Assembly (NCBI RefSeq): GCF_008693185.1
Contig: NZ_VXKN01000005.1
Span: 62,001 to 126,000 of the forward strand
Direction of reading: 5' to 3'
Origin: Acinetobacter qingfengensis
GTDB taxonomy: Bacteria > Pseudomonadota > Gammaproteobacteria > Pseudomonadales > Moraxellaceae
DNA: 64,000 nt
Part shown: positions 21,490-31,087 of the stretch, piece by piece
Numbering within the stretch: position 1 is the stretch's first letter
Layout of the letters: each line of letters begins with the position of its first letter
Translations under genes and position numbers: made by a program
Notes under the pieces: generated by a model
The model's input: the letters and a program-made list of their open reading frames with translations, nothing else
What the model was told of the DNA's origin: nothing
Databases searched by the model: none

Positions 21490-21594
21490 TTTTTTTGTAA
21501 TTTTATTGAGAGCTGCTTTATTTCCCTCATTTCATAAAGGGATTTAAACAGAATTACAGAAAATAGTAATTGTAAAAATTTTGGAGTATGTGCC

Positions 21595-22521
21595 ATGAAT
21601 TTGGCTGATCGTGATGGTTTTATTTGGCAAGATGGAAAGTTAATTGATTGGCGTGATGCAAAAATCCACGTCTTGACCCATACACTACATTATAGTATGG
21701 GCGTCTTTGAAGGCGTTCGTGCGTACGAAACACCGAAAGGCACAGCAATTTTCCGGTTGCAGGATCATACAAAACGTTTGTTGAATTCTGCCAAAATTTA
21801 TCAAATGAAAGTCCCTTTTGATCAAGCAACCTTGGAACAGGCACAAATTGATGTCGTGCGTGAAAATAAACTAGCATCATGCTACTTGCGTCCATTGATC
21901 TGGATTGGTTCCGAAAAATTAGGGATTGCAGCAACAGATAATACCATTCATGCCGCAGTTGCCGCATGGGCTTGGGGTGCTTATTTGGGTGAAGAAGCAA
22001 TGGCCGCAGGTATTCGTGTCAAAACATCATCATTTACCCATCATCATCCAAATGTGACCATGTGTAAAGCAAAAGCTTGTGGTAACTATACTGTATCTAT
22101 TCTTGCACATCAGGAAGTTGTTACTTCTGGCTATGATGAAGCAATGCTGATGGATCCACAGGGGTTTGTTTGTCAGGGTTCCGGCGAAAACGTATTTCTG
22201 GTTAAAGATGGCAAGCTACATACGCCAGATCTTGCTGGTGGTGCGCTGGATGGGATTACCCGTCAAACTATTATTACTATTGCTAATGACTTGGGTATTG
22301 AAGTTATTGAACGCCGTATTACTCGTGATGAATTCTATATCGCAGATGAAGCATTCTTCACTGGAACAGCAGCAGAAGTTACCCCAATTCGTGAATATGA
22401 TGATCGCCAAATTGGTGAAGGTTGCCGTGGTCCAATCACCACACAGATCCAAAAAACATTCTTTGATGCAGTACAAGGCAAAAATGACAAGTATGCGCAT
22501 TGGTTGACTTATGTAAAATAA
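21595..22521 (+). CDS. ilvE: Branched-chain amino acid aminotransferase
   Basis: This PLP enzyme makes the last transamination step of valine, leucine and isoleucine. Its 308 residues show HTLHYSMGVFEGVRAYET, YLRPLIWIGSEKLG, KACGNYTVSILAHQEV (with the Schiff-base lysine in CKAKACGNY) and FFTGTAAEVTPIREYDDR near the C-terminus. Start is ATG 21595 after TTGGAG. In Acinetobacter ilvE marks the left edge of the LOS outer-core locus, and that is what follows here. Confidence 0.97.
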   Translation: MNLADRDGFIWQDGKLIDWRDAKIHVLTHTLHYSMGVFEGVRAYETPKGTAIFRLQDHTKRLLNSAKIYQMKVPFDQATLEQAQIDVVRENKLASCYLRPLIWIGSEKLGIAATDNTIHAAVAAWAWGAYLGEEAMAAGIRVKTSSFTHHHPNVTMCKAKACGNYTVSILAHQEVVTSGYDEAMLMDPQGFVCQGSGENVFLVKDGKLHTPDLAGGALDGITRQTIITIANDLGIEVIERRITRDEFYIADEAFFTGTAAEVTPIREYDDRQIGEGCRGPITTQIQKTFFDAVQGKNDKYAHWLTYVK

Positions 22522-22543
22522 ATTGTTTTTCTGCTTTTAAATT

Positions 22544-22573
22544 AAAGTGAAACTGTAAAGTTTCACTTTTTTT
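22544..22573 (+). terminator. Rho-independent terminator after ilvE
   Basis: AAAGTGAAAC and GTTTCACTTT pair perfectly around TGTAAA, followed by TTTT. It separates ilvE from the LOS genes. Confidence 0.9.
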
Positions 22574-22677
22574 ATACCTATTCATTTTGCTTATTTATAT
22601 TTACCTGATCATCTGTATGCTAATATAATCAATACACAGCATACATTTTTCATATTCGTATTATTCCAGGATTGGAC

Positions 22678-23439
22678 ATGCAAAATCAGCACACCCAGAC
22701 ACAACAAGCACAGACAGAACAAAATATTATTCTGTGTATGAAGTGGGGTACCAAATATAGTCCGGAATATGTCAATCGCCTATATAACATGGCGAGTCGT
22801 CATTTGACTTTGCCTTTTAAAATGGTCTGTCTCACAGATCGTACAGAAGGTATTGATGCAAATGTACAATGTCTTCCTATTCCACCATTGGATTTACCAG
22901 AAGGTGCACCAGAACGTGGCTGGAATAAATTATCCACTTTTGAACCTGATTTATATGGTTTAACAGGTAATGCATTATTTTTAGATTTGGATGTAGTAAT
23001 CGTAGATAATATTGATTGCTTTTTTCAGCAACCTGGCGAATTTCTAATTATTCATGATTGGAAGCGGCCTTGGAGAATTACTGGTAATAGTTCAGTTTAT
23101 CGCTTTAAACTAGGTGCATTCCCAGAAATTTTGCCGTATTTCCGTGAACATTTTGATGAAATCCGTAATAAATTTAGACATGAGCAAGCTTATTTATCTT
23201 GGTTCATTAATCAAAAACAAAAACTTAATTATTGGCCAGATTCATGGTGTAAAAGCTATAAATATCATTGCTTGCATAAAATTCCATTAGCATATATTAA
23301 GCCACCTAAAAAACCTAAAGATGCCAAAATTATCATTTTTCATGGTGAGATTAATCCACCCGATGCAATTCATGGTGGTGGCGGAAAATGGTATCGTTAT
23401 GTTCTGCCATCAGATTGGATTAAAGAGGCTTGGCAGTAA
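22678..23439 (+). CDS. LOS outer-core glycosyltransferase (GT-A type)
   Basis: The 253-residue protein carries a DxD motif at Asp103-Asp105 (LFLDLDVVIVDN), as in nucleotide-sugar-dependent GT-A transferases, and RGWNKLSTFEPDLYGL before it. ATG 22678 follows CCAGGA by 6 bp; a TTG 6 bp earlier is less likely. It is the first gene right of ilvE and the next gene starts 3 bp after its stop, so it heads a four-gene operon. Role inferred: addition of a core sugar on the cytoplasmic face of the inner membrane. Donor and acceptor are unknown. Confidence 0.82.
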   Translation: MQNQHTQTQQAQTEQNIILCMKWGTKYSPEYVNRLYNMASRHLTLPFKMVCLTDRTEGIDANVQCLPIPPLDLPEGAPERGWNKLSTFEPDLYGLTGNALFLDLDVVIVDNIDCFFQQPGEFLIIHDWKRPWRITGNSSVYRFKLGAFPEILPYFREHFDEIRNKFRHEQAYLSWFINQKQKLNYWPDSWCKSYKYHCLHKIPLAYIKPPKKPKDAKIIIFHGEINPPDAIHGGGGKWYRYVLPSDWIKEAWQ

Positions 23440-23442
23440 AAT

Positions 23443-24450
23443 ATGCAACAAAATCAGCAATTAGTAGATATTGTCATTGCCTGGGTTGATGGCAATGACC
23501 CTATATTAATCAAAAAACGCCAAAATTACATGGAAAAACAGATTGCTGAAGATCCAAAGCAATCAACCAGATTTGCATCTGATTATGAAATTTATTATGC
23601 CATTGCCTCAATTTTGAAGTATGTACCATATTGCAGGACAATATATATCATTACAGATCAACAAAAGCCTCAATATCTTCAGCAATTGATAGAACAGCGC
23701 ATCTGTACACCAGAAAAAATAAAAATAATTGACCATATTGATTTATTTAGAGGATATGAATGTGTTTTACCAACATTTAATTCATTAACTATCGAAACGA
23801 TGTTATGGAATATTAATGAATTAAGTGATCAATTTATTTATTTGAATGATGATTTTTTCTTTAATGCACCTTCATTGTATCAAGATTTTATTCAGGATAA
23901 TAAAATAATTATCTATGGACATTGGGTTAAAAATACAAGTAAAAAATTAAAATATAAATATCGTCAATGGTTAGAAAAAAAATTTAATAAAAAAGCAGAA
24001 GCAAGATATACAACTGCACAAATGTTAAGTGCAGATAGACTAAATCTGAACAGTTATTTTGAAATACATCATCGACCTCATATTTTAAACAGAATAATAT
24101 TACAAGAATACTTTCAGGATAACCCATTATGCCTTGATCAACAAATACAATATAAATTTAGAAACATTCAGCAATTTTTACCTGTAGGATTAATGAATCA
24201 TTTGGCGATAAAGAATGAACAGGCAATTCTAAAAAATGATATTAAAATTGCATATTTAAAACCTACAGAAGATATAAATATTTTTATTAAAAATATTCAG
24301 ACAGAACAAATAAAATATGGTTGTATTCAAAGTCTGGATTTATTTGATATTCAGCAAAGACAGCAATTACAACAGGTATTGGTAAAAAAGTTTGCTGATT
24401 TTTTGCCTAAATCTATCGTACAAGAAGCAGAAAAAGGGCAATCGTTATGA
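23443..24450 (+). CDS. Stealth family sugar-phosphate transferase
   Basis: The 335-residue protein has the Stealth conserved regions. CR1 is DIVIAWVDGNDPILIKKR near residue 8. CR2 spans about 65-140: YYAIASILKYVPYCRTIYII, then LPTFNSLTIE and FIYLNDDFFFNAPS. A CR3-like segment with HRPHILNR and KFRNIQQF and a weaker C-terminal CR4 follow. Stealth enzymes transfer hexose-1-phosphate from a nucleotide sugar, making phosphodiester links in surface glycans. This suggests a phosphate-bridged sugar in the LOS of this strain, which is inference. It overlaps the next gene by 4 bp. Confidence 0.85.
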   Translation: MQQNQQLVDIVIAWVDGNDPILIKKRQNYMEKQIAEDPKQSTRFASDYEIYYAIASILKYVPYCRTIYIITDQQKPQYLQQLIEQRICTPEKIKIIDHIDLFRGYECVLPTFNSLTIETMLWNINELSDQFIYLNDDFFFNAPSLYQDFIQDNKIIIYGHWVKNTSKKLKYKYRQWLEKKFNKKAEARYTTAQMLSADRLNLNSYFEIHHRPHILNRIILQEYFQDNPLCLDQQIQYKFRNIQQFLPVGLMNHLAIKNEQAILKNDIKIAYLKPTEDINIFIKNIQTEQIKYGCIQSLDLFDIQQRQQLQQVLVKKFADFLPKSIVQEAEKGQSL

Positions 24451-25211
24451 AATTACAAACTTATTTAATTAATCTTGATGGTAGTGAAAAACGTTTTAAT
24501 AGTGCTAAAGCACAATTGGATCGACAAAATATCTCTTTTGAGCGATTTTCTGCTTATGATGGTCGAGGTAAGATGCTTTCTGAATTTGAACATTATAATG
24601 ATCAGCAAGCACAATTATTATTAGGGCGTAGTTTATTAAATTCTGAAATTGGCTGTTATCTTAGCCATTATGGATGTGTGGAAAAATTCCTAAAATCAGA
24701 TGCAGATTATCTCATTGTTTTAGAAGATGATATGAAGATTGGTGATAATTTTAAACAGACAATTGATCAAATATTTGATTATTTGGATCAGCATCCTAAA
24801 ATAGACTGGTATTTGATGAATATTGCTGCAAAAAAGAAAAAATTTGCTAAAGACATTATCCAGTTTGATCAATATTCACTATGGCATGCCTATTATTTTC
24901 CAATTAGAGGCTTAGGGTTGATTTGGTCGAGAAAAGGTGCTGAACAATTCATTAAAGCAGCATATAGTATTTATTTACCTGTAGATATATTCTTTCAGAC
25001 ATGGTTAAGTAAAAATGGTAAAGGATTGGGCGTGTGGCCAGCTTTAGTACGACCAGCAGGCTTGGATAGTGATATTCTGGGAACAGTTGCATCACAGGGA
25101 ATTACTCGTAAGCAAAAGGAAAATCGTCAGTTATCTTATGAGTTTAAAAAACAAAAACGCATGTGGCGAGATCGTTTATTTGCACTTAAACATTTAATTT
25201 CATTATCTTAA
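24447..25211 (+). CDS. Glycosyltransferase family 25 protein
   Basis: The 254-residue protein begins YLINLDGSEKRFNSAKAQLD, the GT25 opening, followed by ERFSAYDGRG, LLNSEIGCYLSHYGCVEKFL near residues 63-82 and the metal-binding VLEDDM near 91-96. GT25 members (LgtB-like) typically add galactose to LOS. It overlaps the Stealth gene by 4 bp (ATGA) and lies 14 bp before the next transferase, so it is translated in the same operon. Confidence 0.88.
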   Translation: MKLQTYLINLDGSEKRFNSAKAQLDRQNISFERFSAYDGRGKMLSEFEHYNDQQAQLLLGRSLLNSEIGCYLSHYGCVEKFLKSDADYLIVLEDDMKIGDNFKQTIDQIFDYLDQHPKIDWYLMNIAAKKKKFAKDIIQFDQYSLWHAYYFPIRGLGLIWSRKGAEQFIKAAYSIYLPVDIFFQTWLSKNGKGLGVWPALVRPAGLDSDILGTVASQGITRKQKENRQLSYEFKKQKRMWRDRLFALKHLISLS

Positions 25212-25225
25212 TCGGAGAGAGATGA

Positions 25226-26158
25226 ATGAAAATATTTAAGAAAGTGTTTTTTGCATTACAATATCAACTAAAATTTCGCTTAAATCAACGTCAGAAAAAC
25301 TTAGATATTGATAATCAAGCAGGTTTATTAGTTTTAAATCCTGTTCAAACTGAAATTATTGTCCCTAAAATTATTTGGATGTATTGGGAAGGTAAACAAT
25401 CTAGGTTAGTACAAAATTGTATTGCCAACATTAAATATTTACATCCTACCTATGACGTCAATATTATCAACAGTCATAATTTAAATCAATTTTGTGACTT
25501 GGATTTATCAGAATTAACACATATCTTGCCGCAGCATCGTGCGGATTTAATACGTTTAAAGTTACTTTACCAACATGGTGGTATTTGGCTAGATGCAAGT
25601 ATTATCTTATATGAAAGTCTAGATTGGATAATTACGCTAATGAAGCAAGAAGCAACACAAACTTTTGCTTATTATCGTAAAAAAAATACCAACAACTTAA
25701 AATTTCCAGTGGTCGAAAACTGGTTAATGGCTAGTGCTTCGGGTAATTTATTTTTTAAACATTGGTTTGATGAGTTTCTAATAGCAATTCAGCAACAACC
25801 CAAAAACTATATTAATGAAATTAAAAAGAATAATCGAAATTCTGCTGATATTTTTCAAAATATTGGTAATCTGGAATATTTAATTGCATACATTGCTTGT
25901 CAAAAAATGATGCGTTGCTATGATGCTAGTTTATGTTTAATTAATTGTGATCAAAATGCATTCTATTATCAAGTTAAAAATAAATGGACAAAAGAAAAGA
26001 TTTTGATTGATTTAGCTATTAATTATAAACCGAGCATGCCAGCAAAATTGATTAAGCTAGCACGTAAAGAACGTAAATATTTAGAAAAGTATTATGATAA
26101 GCAAGGTTATTTTAGCCAGTCACTACTTGATTTTTATCCCAAACAATTGATGGATTGA
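25226..26158 (+). CDS. Capsular/LOS glycosyltransferase, GT32-like
   Basis: The 310-residue protein has VPKIIWMYWEGKQSRLVQNC near residue 47, NIINSHNLNQF, then QHRADLIRLKLLYQHGGIWL followed by DAS near residues 100-123. The last is the DxD-type motif with the RxDxxRxxxLxxxGGxWxD arrangement of GT32 and polysaccharide-synthesis transferases. It follows the GT25 gene with GGAGAG as ribosome binding site. Its last 47 bp overlap the 3' end of the convergent gene on the other strand. Donor sugar is not predictable. Confidence 0.82.
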   Translation: MKIFKKVFFALQYQLKFRLNQRQKNLDIDNQAGLLVLNPVQTEIIVPKIIWMYWEGKQSRLVQNCIANIKYLHPTYDVNIINSHNLNQFCDLDLSELTHILPQHRADLIRLKLLYQHGGIWLDASIILYESLDWIITLMKQEATQTFAYYRKKNTNNLKFPVVENWLMASASGNLFFKHWFDEFLIAIQQQPKNYINEIKKNNRNSADIFQNIGNLEYLIAYIACQKMMRCYDASLCLINCDQNAFYYQVKNKWTKEKILIDLAINYKPSMPAKLIKLARKERKYLEKYYDKQGYFSQSLLDFYPKQLMD

Positions 26159-27044
26159 ATGTGATTTTAGGGAAAGATTCAATTGCACTTGTCAAAGATA
26201 AATTAAAGACACGGATATGCTGCTTTTCAAAACAAGTATTAGCAACATCAAATGCTTGTAGAATTGTTCCAGTATGAATATTAAGTAAGGTTGGTTGTTG
26301 ATTATCTTGATTTTCATAAAATCTAGGTTGAGAGAAATTATTCATATCAATACCTGCCAGATAAATTGTAGAATAATTTAGCGTATATATGATTTGTAAT
26401 GCAGTATAAGCAACTGTTAAATAGTCAAAAACTCCATCATAAATATTTTTAGAGAAACCTAGTTGATTTATGAAAGTATAGCTAGGATGTTGTCGATTAA
26501 CGGATCGTCGTTCTTGCATAAATACGTCAATATGATCATGTGTTACGGTTTCAATTACTTGAATTTTGCGCTGAATATTTGTAAATTCTATTTTTCTTAA
26601 AATACTATCTAGACATCGTGGTGTTGTAAAGAAAATACCATCAGTTTTAAGTACTTTTTCAACCAGATCAAATCGGTTTGCGATAAAATTGTGGTCAATA
26701 ATTACATAATATTTGAAATTTATATTCTCTAAACTAATTGCACCATTTACCCCCAGATAATCTAAATTTTCTTGTATAAAAATATCAGCATTAAGTTGTG
26801 CAATGGAAGGTCCGGTAGCCACCAACATAATGTTATTTGATATATCTAAATTTTGTATTAAATGATTTTCACAAACTAAGATATTATTAAAATAGATTTT
26901 CTCAATTTGCTGCTTTGAATTGCGTATTACACGATAATATGGCCAATATCTACGATTATGTTTATAGCTCTTAGGATGGCTAAATTTATAAATAAATTTA
27001 AAGAAATCGCGCTTTAGTGGATGAATACGTGTAGATGGGGACAT
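26112..27044 (-). CDS. LOS core biosynthesis protein, possibly WaaZ/DUF115-like transferase
   Basis: The 310-residue protein shows MLVATGPSIAQL near residue 73, YLGVNGAISLENINFKYYVI near 95-115 and STIYLAGIDMNNFSQPRFYE near 225. This is the Rossmann-like GPS/NGA/GxD pattern of DUF115 and related sialyl/Kdo-transferase-like proteins. E. coli WaaZ (KdoIII transferase) is the closest relative I can suggest, from motif memory only. It is leftward and its 3' end overlaps the preceding GT gene by 47 bp. Confidence 0.6.
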   Translation of the reverse strand: MSPSTRIHPLKRDFFKFIYKFSHPKSYKHNRRYWPYYRVIRNSKQQIEKIYFNNILVCENHLIQNLDISNNIMLVATGPSIAQLNADIFIQENLDYLGVNGAISLENINFKYYVIIDHNFIANRFDLVEKVLKTDGIFFTTPRCLDSILRKIEFTNIQRKIQVIETVTHDHIDVFMQERRSVNRQHPSYTFINQLGFSKNIYDGVFDYLTVAYTALQIIYTLNYSTIYLAGIDMNNFSQPRFYENQDNQQPTLLNIHTGTILQAFDVANTCFEKQHIRVFNLSLTSAIESFPKITFNPSIVWDKNQVVTG

Positions 27045-27065
27045 ATGTTATCTCAAAACGTGCAA

Positions 27066-27097
27066 AGAAAATGCTTAAAATAATTTAAGCATTTTCT
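27066..27097 (-). terminator. Strong hairpin terminator between two leftward LOS genes
   Basis: AGAAAATGCTTAAA and TTTAAGCATTTTCT form a perfect 14-bp stem with an ATAA loop, between the stop of the 302-residue transferase gene (27106) and the start of the WaaZ-like gene (27044). It suggests that the two leftward genes are not one simple transcript. Confidence 0.75.
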
Positions 27098-27105
27098 ATC
27101 TTAAC

Positions 27106-28014
27106 TTAATTATCTAGAGAAAATTTGGATTTTTTGCCAGTAATTTTTTCTTTCAATTTATGAAATGTTGAGACGATCCAAGATGCTTGTTGATCTGGAC
27201 GTGTTACTTTATTGCCATGATAGTTGATTTGTGTTGCTTTGGAAAAGACACCAAATGGTTCCACCATATAATTTTCTGGGCGGTAACCTGAAGCTAAAGC
27301 TTCTTCGTAATATTGATCAAATAAATCGGTTAGATCTTGACGTGGATGAGGCATAATTTTTCCATCAAACCAGTGTTTTTGCCCCGCAGCTTCTAAACGA
27401 GGAATTGAGTATTTGTGAGTAAATTGAGTTCCCATATCTGAATAATGCAGTATTTTAATTTGATCAATTTCTAAGCCTTCACCATCAATATTATTATATG
27501 AATCTTGATATGGTTGAACTAGATCAGGTTTTTCTTTAAGTCGTTGCATCATTTTTTTGTGACCATCCGGATCAGCCTGTAACTGTACTAATGGCGGTAA
27601 ATATTTCTGAGCCTTTTCACAATCCCAGACACATGTGCAAAGACGGGCAGAATTTTTATGACCTTTAGCAATAACAATGGCTTCATTTTGTATTGGATGT
27701 GTCCAAAGTTCTGCAATGTCACATAAAATGAGCACATCGGCATCCATATAAATAGCACGACCTTTAAAATTACAATATTCAGGAATTGCCCAGCGAAAAC
27801 CAGAAAAAGGCGTTGCCCATTTTTCAGTATGCCAACCTTGATGTTGTTTTTGATTGCTATACCATGGACTTTGCGGGTCGTGACTTAGTTGCATCCATAC
27901 AATTTCAATGGGATGTTGAGTGTGTTTATGGATACTGTAATCAAGTACCATCATTTGTTCTAGGTCACAGTTATTGGGATCACAGCCGACAAATATTTTA
28001 ATTGTTTCGTTCAT
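27106..28014 (-). CDS. LOS glycosyltransferase with DAD motif (GT8-like)
   Basis: The 302-residue protein begins IKIFVGCDPNNCDLEQMMVL, resembling the ligand-binding first strand of GT8-type enzymes, and has AIYMDADVLILCDIAELW with Asp91 and Asp93 as the DxD metal site. The C-terminal part has the NYHGNKVTRPDQQASW segment. Leftward orientation, with a terminator hairpin just downstream. Substrate unknown. Confidence 0.82.
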   Translation of the reverse strand: MNETIKIFVGCDPNNCDLEQMMVLDYSIHKHTQHPIEIVWMQLSHDPQSPWYSNQKQHQGWHTEKWATPFSGFRWAIPEYCNFKGRAIYMDADVLILCDIAELWTHPIQNEAIVIAKGHKNSARLCTCVWDCEKAQKYLPPLVQLQADPDGHKKMMQRLKEKPDLVQPYQDSYNNIDGEGLEIDQIKILHYSDMGTQFTHKYSIPRLEAAGQKHWFDGKIMPHPRQDLTDLFDQYYEEALASGYRPENYMVEPFGVFSKATQINYHGNKVTRPDQQASWIVSTFHKLKEKITGKKSKFSLDN

Positions 28015-28317
28015 GATGAGTTCGCCGATAAATTAAAGTTAGTTATATGCTAGCAAACATTCGGAATGAATGGGTGCTCTGGAAGATAGATAATTTAGTC
28101 AAAGCATGCTTTGGAAAATAGTATAACAATCATAGAAACAAGTTTCGGGAATATCAATATTTGATTGGTTAATGTGGGCTTTTTATTAGATAAAAGGAAA
28201 GCGCATTGGTAGCCATAATCTAGAAAATTAAATTTCAAATGATTACAATATATTAAGTATTAAGAATGCTATTACTATTTTTATAAATAGTTTTCTTTTT
28301 ATCATGTCATTGCCAAC
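28015..28317. other. 303-bp AT-rich gap between two leftward LOS genes
   Basis: No frame of useful length or recognisable remnant. It probably holds the promoter of the leftward 302-residue transferase gene. AT-rich character is shared with the neighbouring transferase genes. Confidence 0.35.
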
Positions 28318-29403
28318 TTAGGGGAGCATAATAGATGGGTCAGGAAGAGTAATGATACTATCAGTTTGTAAACTAAGAATATTTTTAATCCAGTTGTCAA
28401 AGCTATATTTTTGTATAATTTTAGCATCAATAGCAATCCAAGGCTTAGCTAAAAAATCAGACAATTCAGATAAATCTAATCCATCCCAAACTAAAATATT
28501 ATTAGGATGATAGAAATCATAGTGACGTACAAGTAAATTATTTGTTATTAATTTTTTTTGATAATAGAGTGCTTCAAAAGTACGAAATGATAAACCATGA
28601 TGAATAGGATTAACAACATCTATAAGAATATCAGCTTGATTAATATGTTGAATATTTTCATCAAAATTTATATTTTTTTCTAAAAAGTTGATTTGCTTGT
28701 TAGGATATTTGTATTTGCAATCTTTATTAGATTTTCGAAACTTTATATTAAAATCCAAGTTAATATTTTTTTTAATTAGTGCATCAATACATATATTAAT
28801 TGTATTGACTCTTTCATCAAAATGTAGACCAACAAAATAAGCAATTATACCATTATGTTTCACAGGTTGTGGTTGATACATATCAAAATAGAAATTAGTA
28901 ATTCCTTTTAAACAATATTTTTTATACTCTGGATCATGTAAATCATGATGATCAAAAACAAAAAAATTATCGAATAATGGAATGAGTTCAAGCGTATCTG
29001 GAAACCGATTTAGACCATTCCATTGATATCCAATACTTTTATTCTTAGTGTTTTGTTTTAGTAATGTTAAAACTTCAGATGGAAACAAATCTGGCCTGAT
29101 GCTAAGCATATAATCATAACCTTCGTTAGATAGTTTTCGTTTTGTGTGTTCTAATATTTTTTGATTTTTTAACTTTGTTTTTAATGTATTTTTATATGAA
29201 GAGTTCCATAAAAAAAATTTGTAAATAAGATGTTGACAATAATTTTTGAAACTAATATTAATTTTAGTAGTATCATGATAAGAACTATCAATAAAAACTA
29301 CATCAAAATTATGATAATTAAGATTTTTTATGATTGCCTCGGCAAAGTTACTATGACTTGGCATCGCTAAAATAATTTTAGGTTTGTCCAAAAAAATCTC
29401 CAA
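28318..29403 (-). CDS. Putative LOS biosynthesis glycosyltransferase (GT-B-like)
   Basis: The 361-residue protein has an N-terminal Rossmann-like start PKIILAMPSHSNFAEAIIKN and a C-terminal half with AYFVGLHFDERV, INQADILIDVVNPIHHGLSF followed by RTFEALYYQKKLITNN. The last resembles the nucleotide-sugar-binding H/G-x-S-R-x-F-E-A region of GT-B transferases. Similar proteins in other LPS loci are annotated only as LPS biosynthesis proteins. It is very AT-rich, more than flanking chromosomal genes, fitting lateral exchange of the locus. It is a candidate rhamnosyltransferase, but only by elimination. Confidence 0.65.
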   Translation of the reverse strand: MEIFLDKPKIILAMPSHSNFAEAIIKNLNYHNFDVVFIDSSYHDTTKINISFKNYCQHLIYKFFLWNSSYKNTLKTKLKNQKILEHTKRKLSNEGYDYMLSIRPDLFPSEVLTLLKQNTKNKSIGYQWNGLNRFPDTLELIPLFDNFFVFDHHDLHDPEYKKYCLKGITNFYFDMYQPQPVKHNGIIAYFVGLHFDERVNTINICIDALIKKNINLDFNIKFRKSNKDCKYKYPNKQINFLEKNINFDENIQHINQADILIDVVNPIHHGLSFRTFEALYYQKKLITNNLLVRHYDFYHPNNILVWDGLDLSELSDFLAKPWIAIDAKIIQKYSFDNWIKNILSLQTDSIITLPDPSIMLP

Positions 29404-29616
29404 TTATCTAAAATAAAAAACTTTTATATTCATTATTTATCCAAAAATCAATGTTATTTTACATCATATAAGGTTTAAAATTTGTATTTTATCCTTATGT
29501 TTTTAGTTGGGTTAGTAAGTAGAGTAATACTTTTTACAATTTATTGGTCTACATAAAATAGGTAAAATTTGTTATCCTTAGCACATTGCTTGTATTTTGA
29601 TTTAGTAGTAAAAAAT

Positions 29617-30336
29617 ATGTTAACAATTTTTGGTTTTAATACGAATGATAAGCTCTATCGTAAACATGCAAATATTTTAGCATTGTCTGCAAAACGTTTT
29701 GATATAGATGTATTTTTTGAAGAAATTTCTAAAGATGATTGGCAAAAAATTATTGCATTCAAACCAACATTTATTGCTAAAATGCGTAAAAAATTAACCG
29801 GAAAAATTTTATTTATTGATGCAGATGCTATTATTTTAGAGGATATTCGACCGTACTTTGATACTATTACTGAAGATATTGCTGTACATTATATTAATGG
29901 TAATCGTTTAATTAGTGCGACTATTTTTATTAACGATACAGAAAATGCAAAATTATTGTTAGCCGAATGGGAAAAACGGCAATTACAACAGCCTGATCGC
30001 TGGGATCAAATTGTTTTACAAGAAGTTTTAGATGAGTGGGAAAGTGAAGGGAAAATTCAACTTAAAAAATTACCTCCAAACTTTACATTCATTTTTGATA
30101 CATCTAAGAATACTTATGGAAACAATATTAAACCAATGATTAAACATTTTCAGGCTAGTCGTGATATGCGTTGGATTGAAAAATATAAACTAAGAAAGGG
30201 TATTTATAAGTGGTTAATGAAGAATAGTTCTTTATTACGTAGTACTAGAAAGATTATCGCAAGGCATAATGCTGTAAATCAGTGTACAAAACAATTGGGA
30301 ATTGATGTTCAATTTAGCTTGGATGATCTGATTTAG
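29617..30336 (+). CDS. LOS glycosyltransferase with DxD motif
   Basis: Starting at ATG 29617 the 239-residue protein reads MLTIFGFNTNDKLYRKHANI, with the metal site FIDADAIIL at Asp68/Asp70 and a later DRWDQIVLQEVLDEW. This matches small GT-A transferases of LOS loci. The frame extends to TTG 29569 but those extra 16 residues look like untranslated sequence. It is the last transferase before the IS remnant and rmlB, and is divergent from the leftward group. Confidence 0.75.
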   Translation: MLTIFGFNTNDKLYRKHANILALSAKRFDIDVFFEEISKDDWQKIIAFKPTFIAKMRKKLTGKILFIDADAIILEDIRPYFDTITEDIAVHYINGNRLISATIFINDTENAKLLLAEWEKRQLQQPDRWDQIVLQEVLDEWESEGKIQLKKLPPNFTFIFDTSKNTYGNNIKPMIKHFQASRDMRWIEKYKLRKGIYKWLMKNSSLLRSTRKIIARHNAVNQCTKQLGIDVQFSLDDLI

Positions 30337-30352
30337 AGGCAATAAAAATTTT

Positions 30353-30940
30353 GGAGCTGTAGTAGATTACAACTGTGATAATCTACTTTTATGAAGATAA
30401 TTAGATGTAAATTAAATAAAAAACCCAAAGAAAACTACTTGAATTTTTTATAGCAGAAGTAACCGCTAGAACAGCAGCAGATTTACTCGGTATTTAACCT
30501 AATTCTGCTGCTTTATTTTATAGAAAAATACATCAAGTCATTTGTATCATCTTGATCAAGATGTCATAGAAGTTTTTGAGGGGAAAATTGAGCTAGATGA
30601 AAGTTATTTTGGTGGTGTTCGTAAGGGGAAGCGTGGGCGTGGTGCAGCTGGAAAAGTAACTATAATGCTCTTGATGTAAGTAATTTTAGTCACCATAGAA
30701 TCAATCATTCAGAAAAATTTGTTGAGGATAAAAATCATATCAATGGTCTGGAAAACTTCTGGAATCAAGCAAAAAGATTACTAAGAAAATACAGTAGTAT
30801 TGACCGAAATGCCTTTATATTGTTTATTAAAGATGAGAAGCACTACTTCGCAAGGTTTCGATTCAACTATGGTGGCTCAAAAGAGCTGCTAAAAACACTA
30901 CTCATTTGGATAGATATTTAGGCTTATCTATTACAGCCCC
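30353..30940 (+). mobile_element. Degenerate IS1595-family (IS1016-like) insertion sequence
   Basis: The ends are inverted repeats: GGAGCTGTAGTAGATTA at the left and TCTATTACAGCCCC at the right (reverse complement GGGGCTGTAATAGA). They are flanked by near-identical 8-bp targets, AAAATTTT at 30345-30352 and AAAATTGT at 30941-30948. Inside are transposase pieces. FFIAEVTARTAADLLGI is followed by a stop. ELDESYFGGVRKGKRGRG carries catalytic-region residues, and LENFWNQAKRLLRKYSSIDR is the C-terminal part. The middle of the DDE domain is missing, so it cannot transpose. It sits between the last LOS transferase and rmlB. Confidence 0.88.
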
Positions 30941-31087
30941 AAAATTGTACTTAAATCTAATGTTGTATTTAAGAATATGGAACATAATTATTAAAATGAT
31001 TTTTTTGTTTTAATATTTTTATTACTCAAAGCTTGTCATCAGATGAGAGTTGAAATCAAGTGAAAATTAATAAATGAAAGGTAGACA

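Noticed and set aside
21620..22000. 126-residue minus-strand frame inside ilvE
   Set aside because: ilvE is unmistakable on the other strand, and the antisense frame has no ribosome binding site or known motif.
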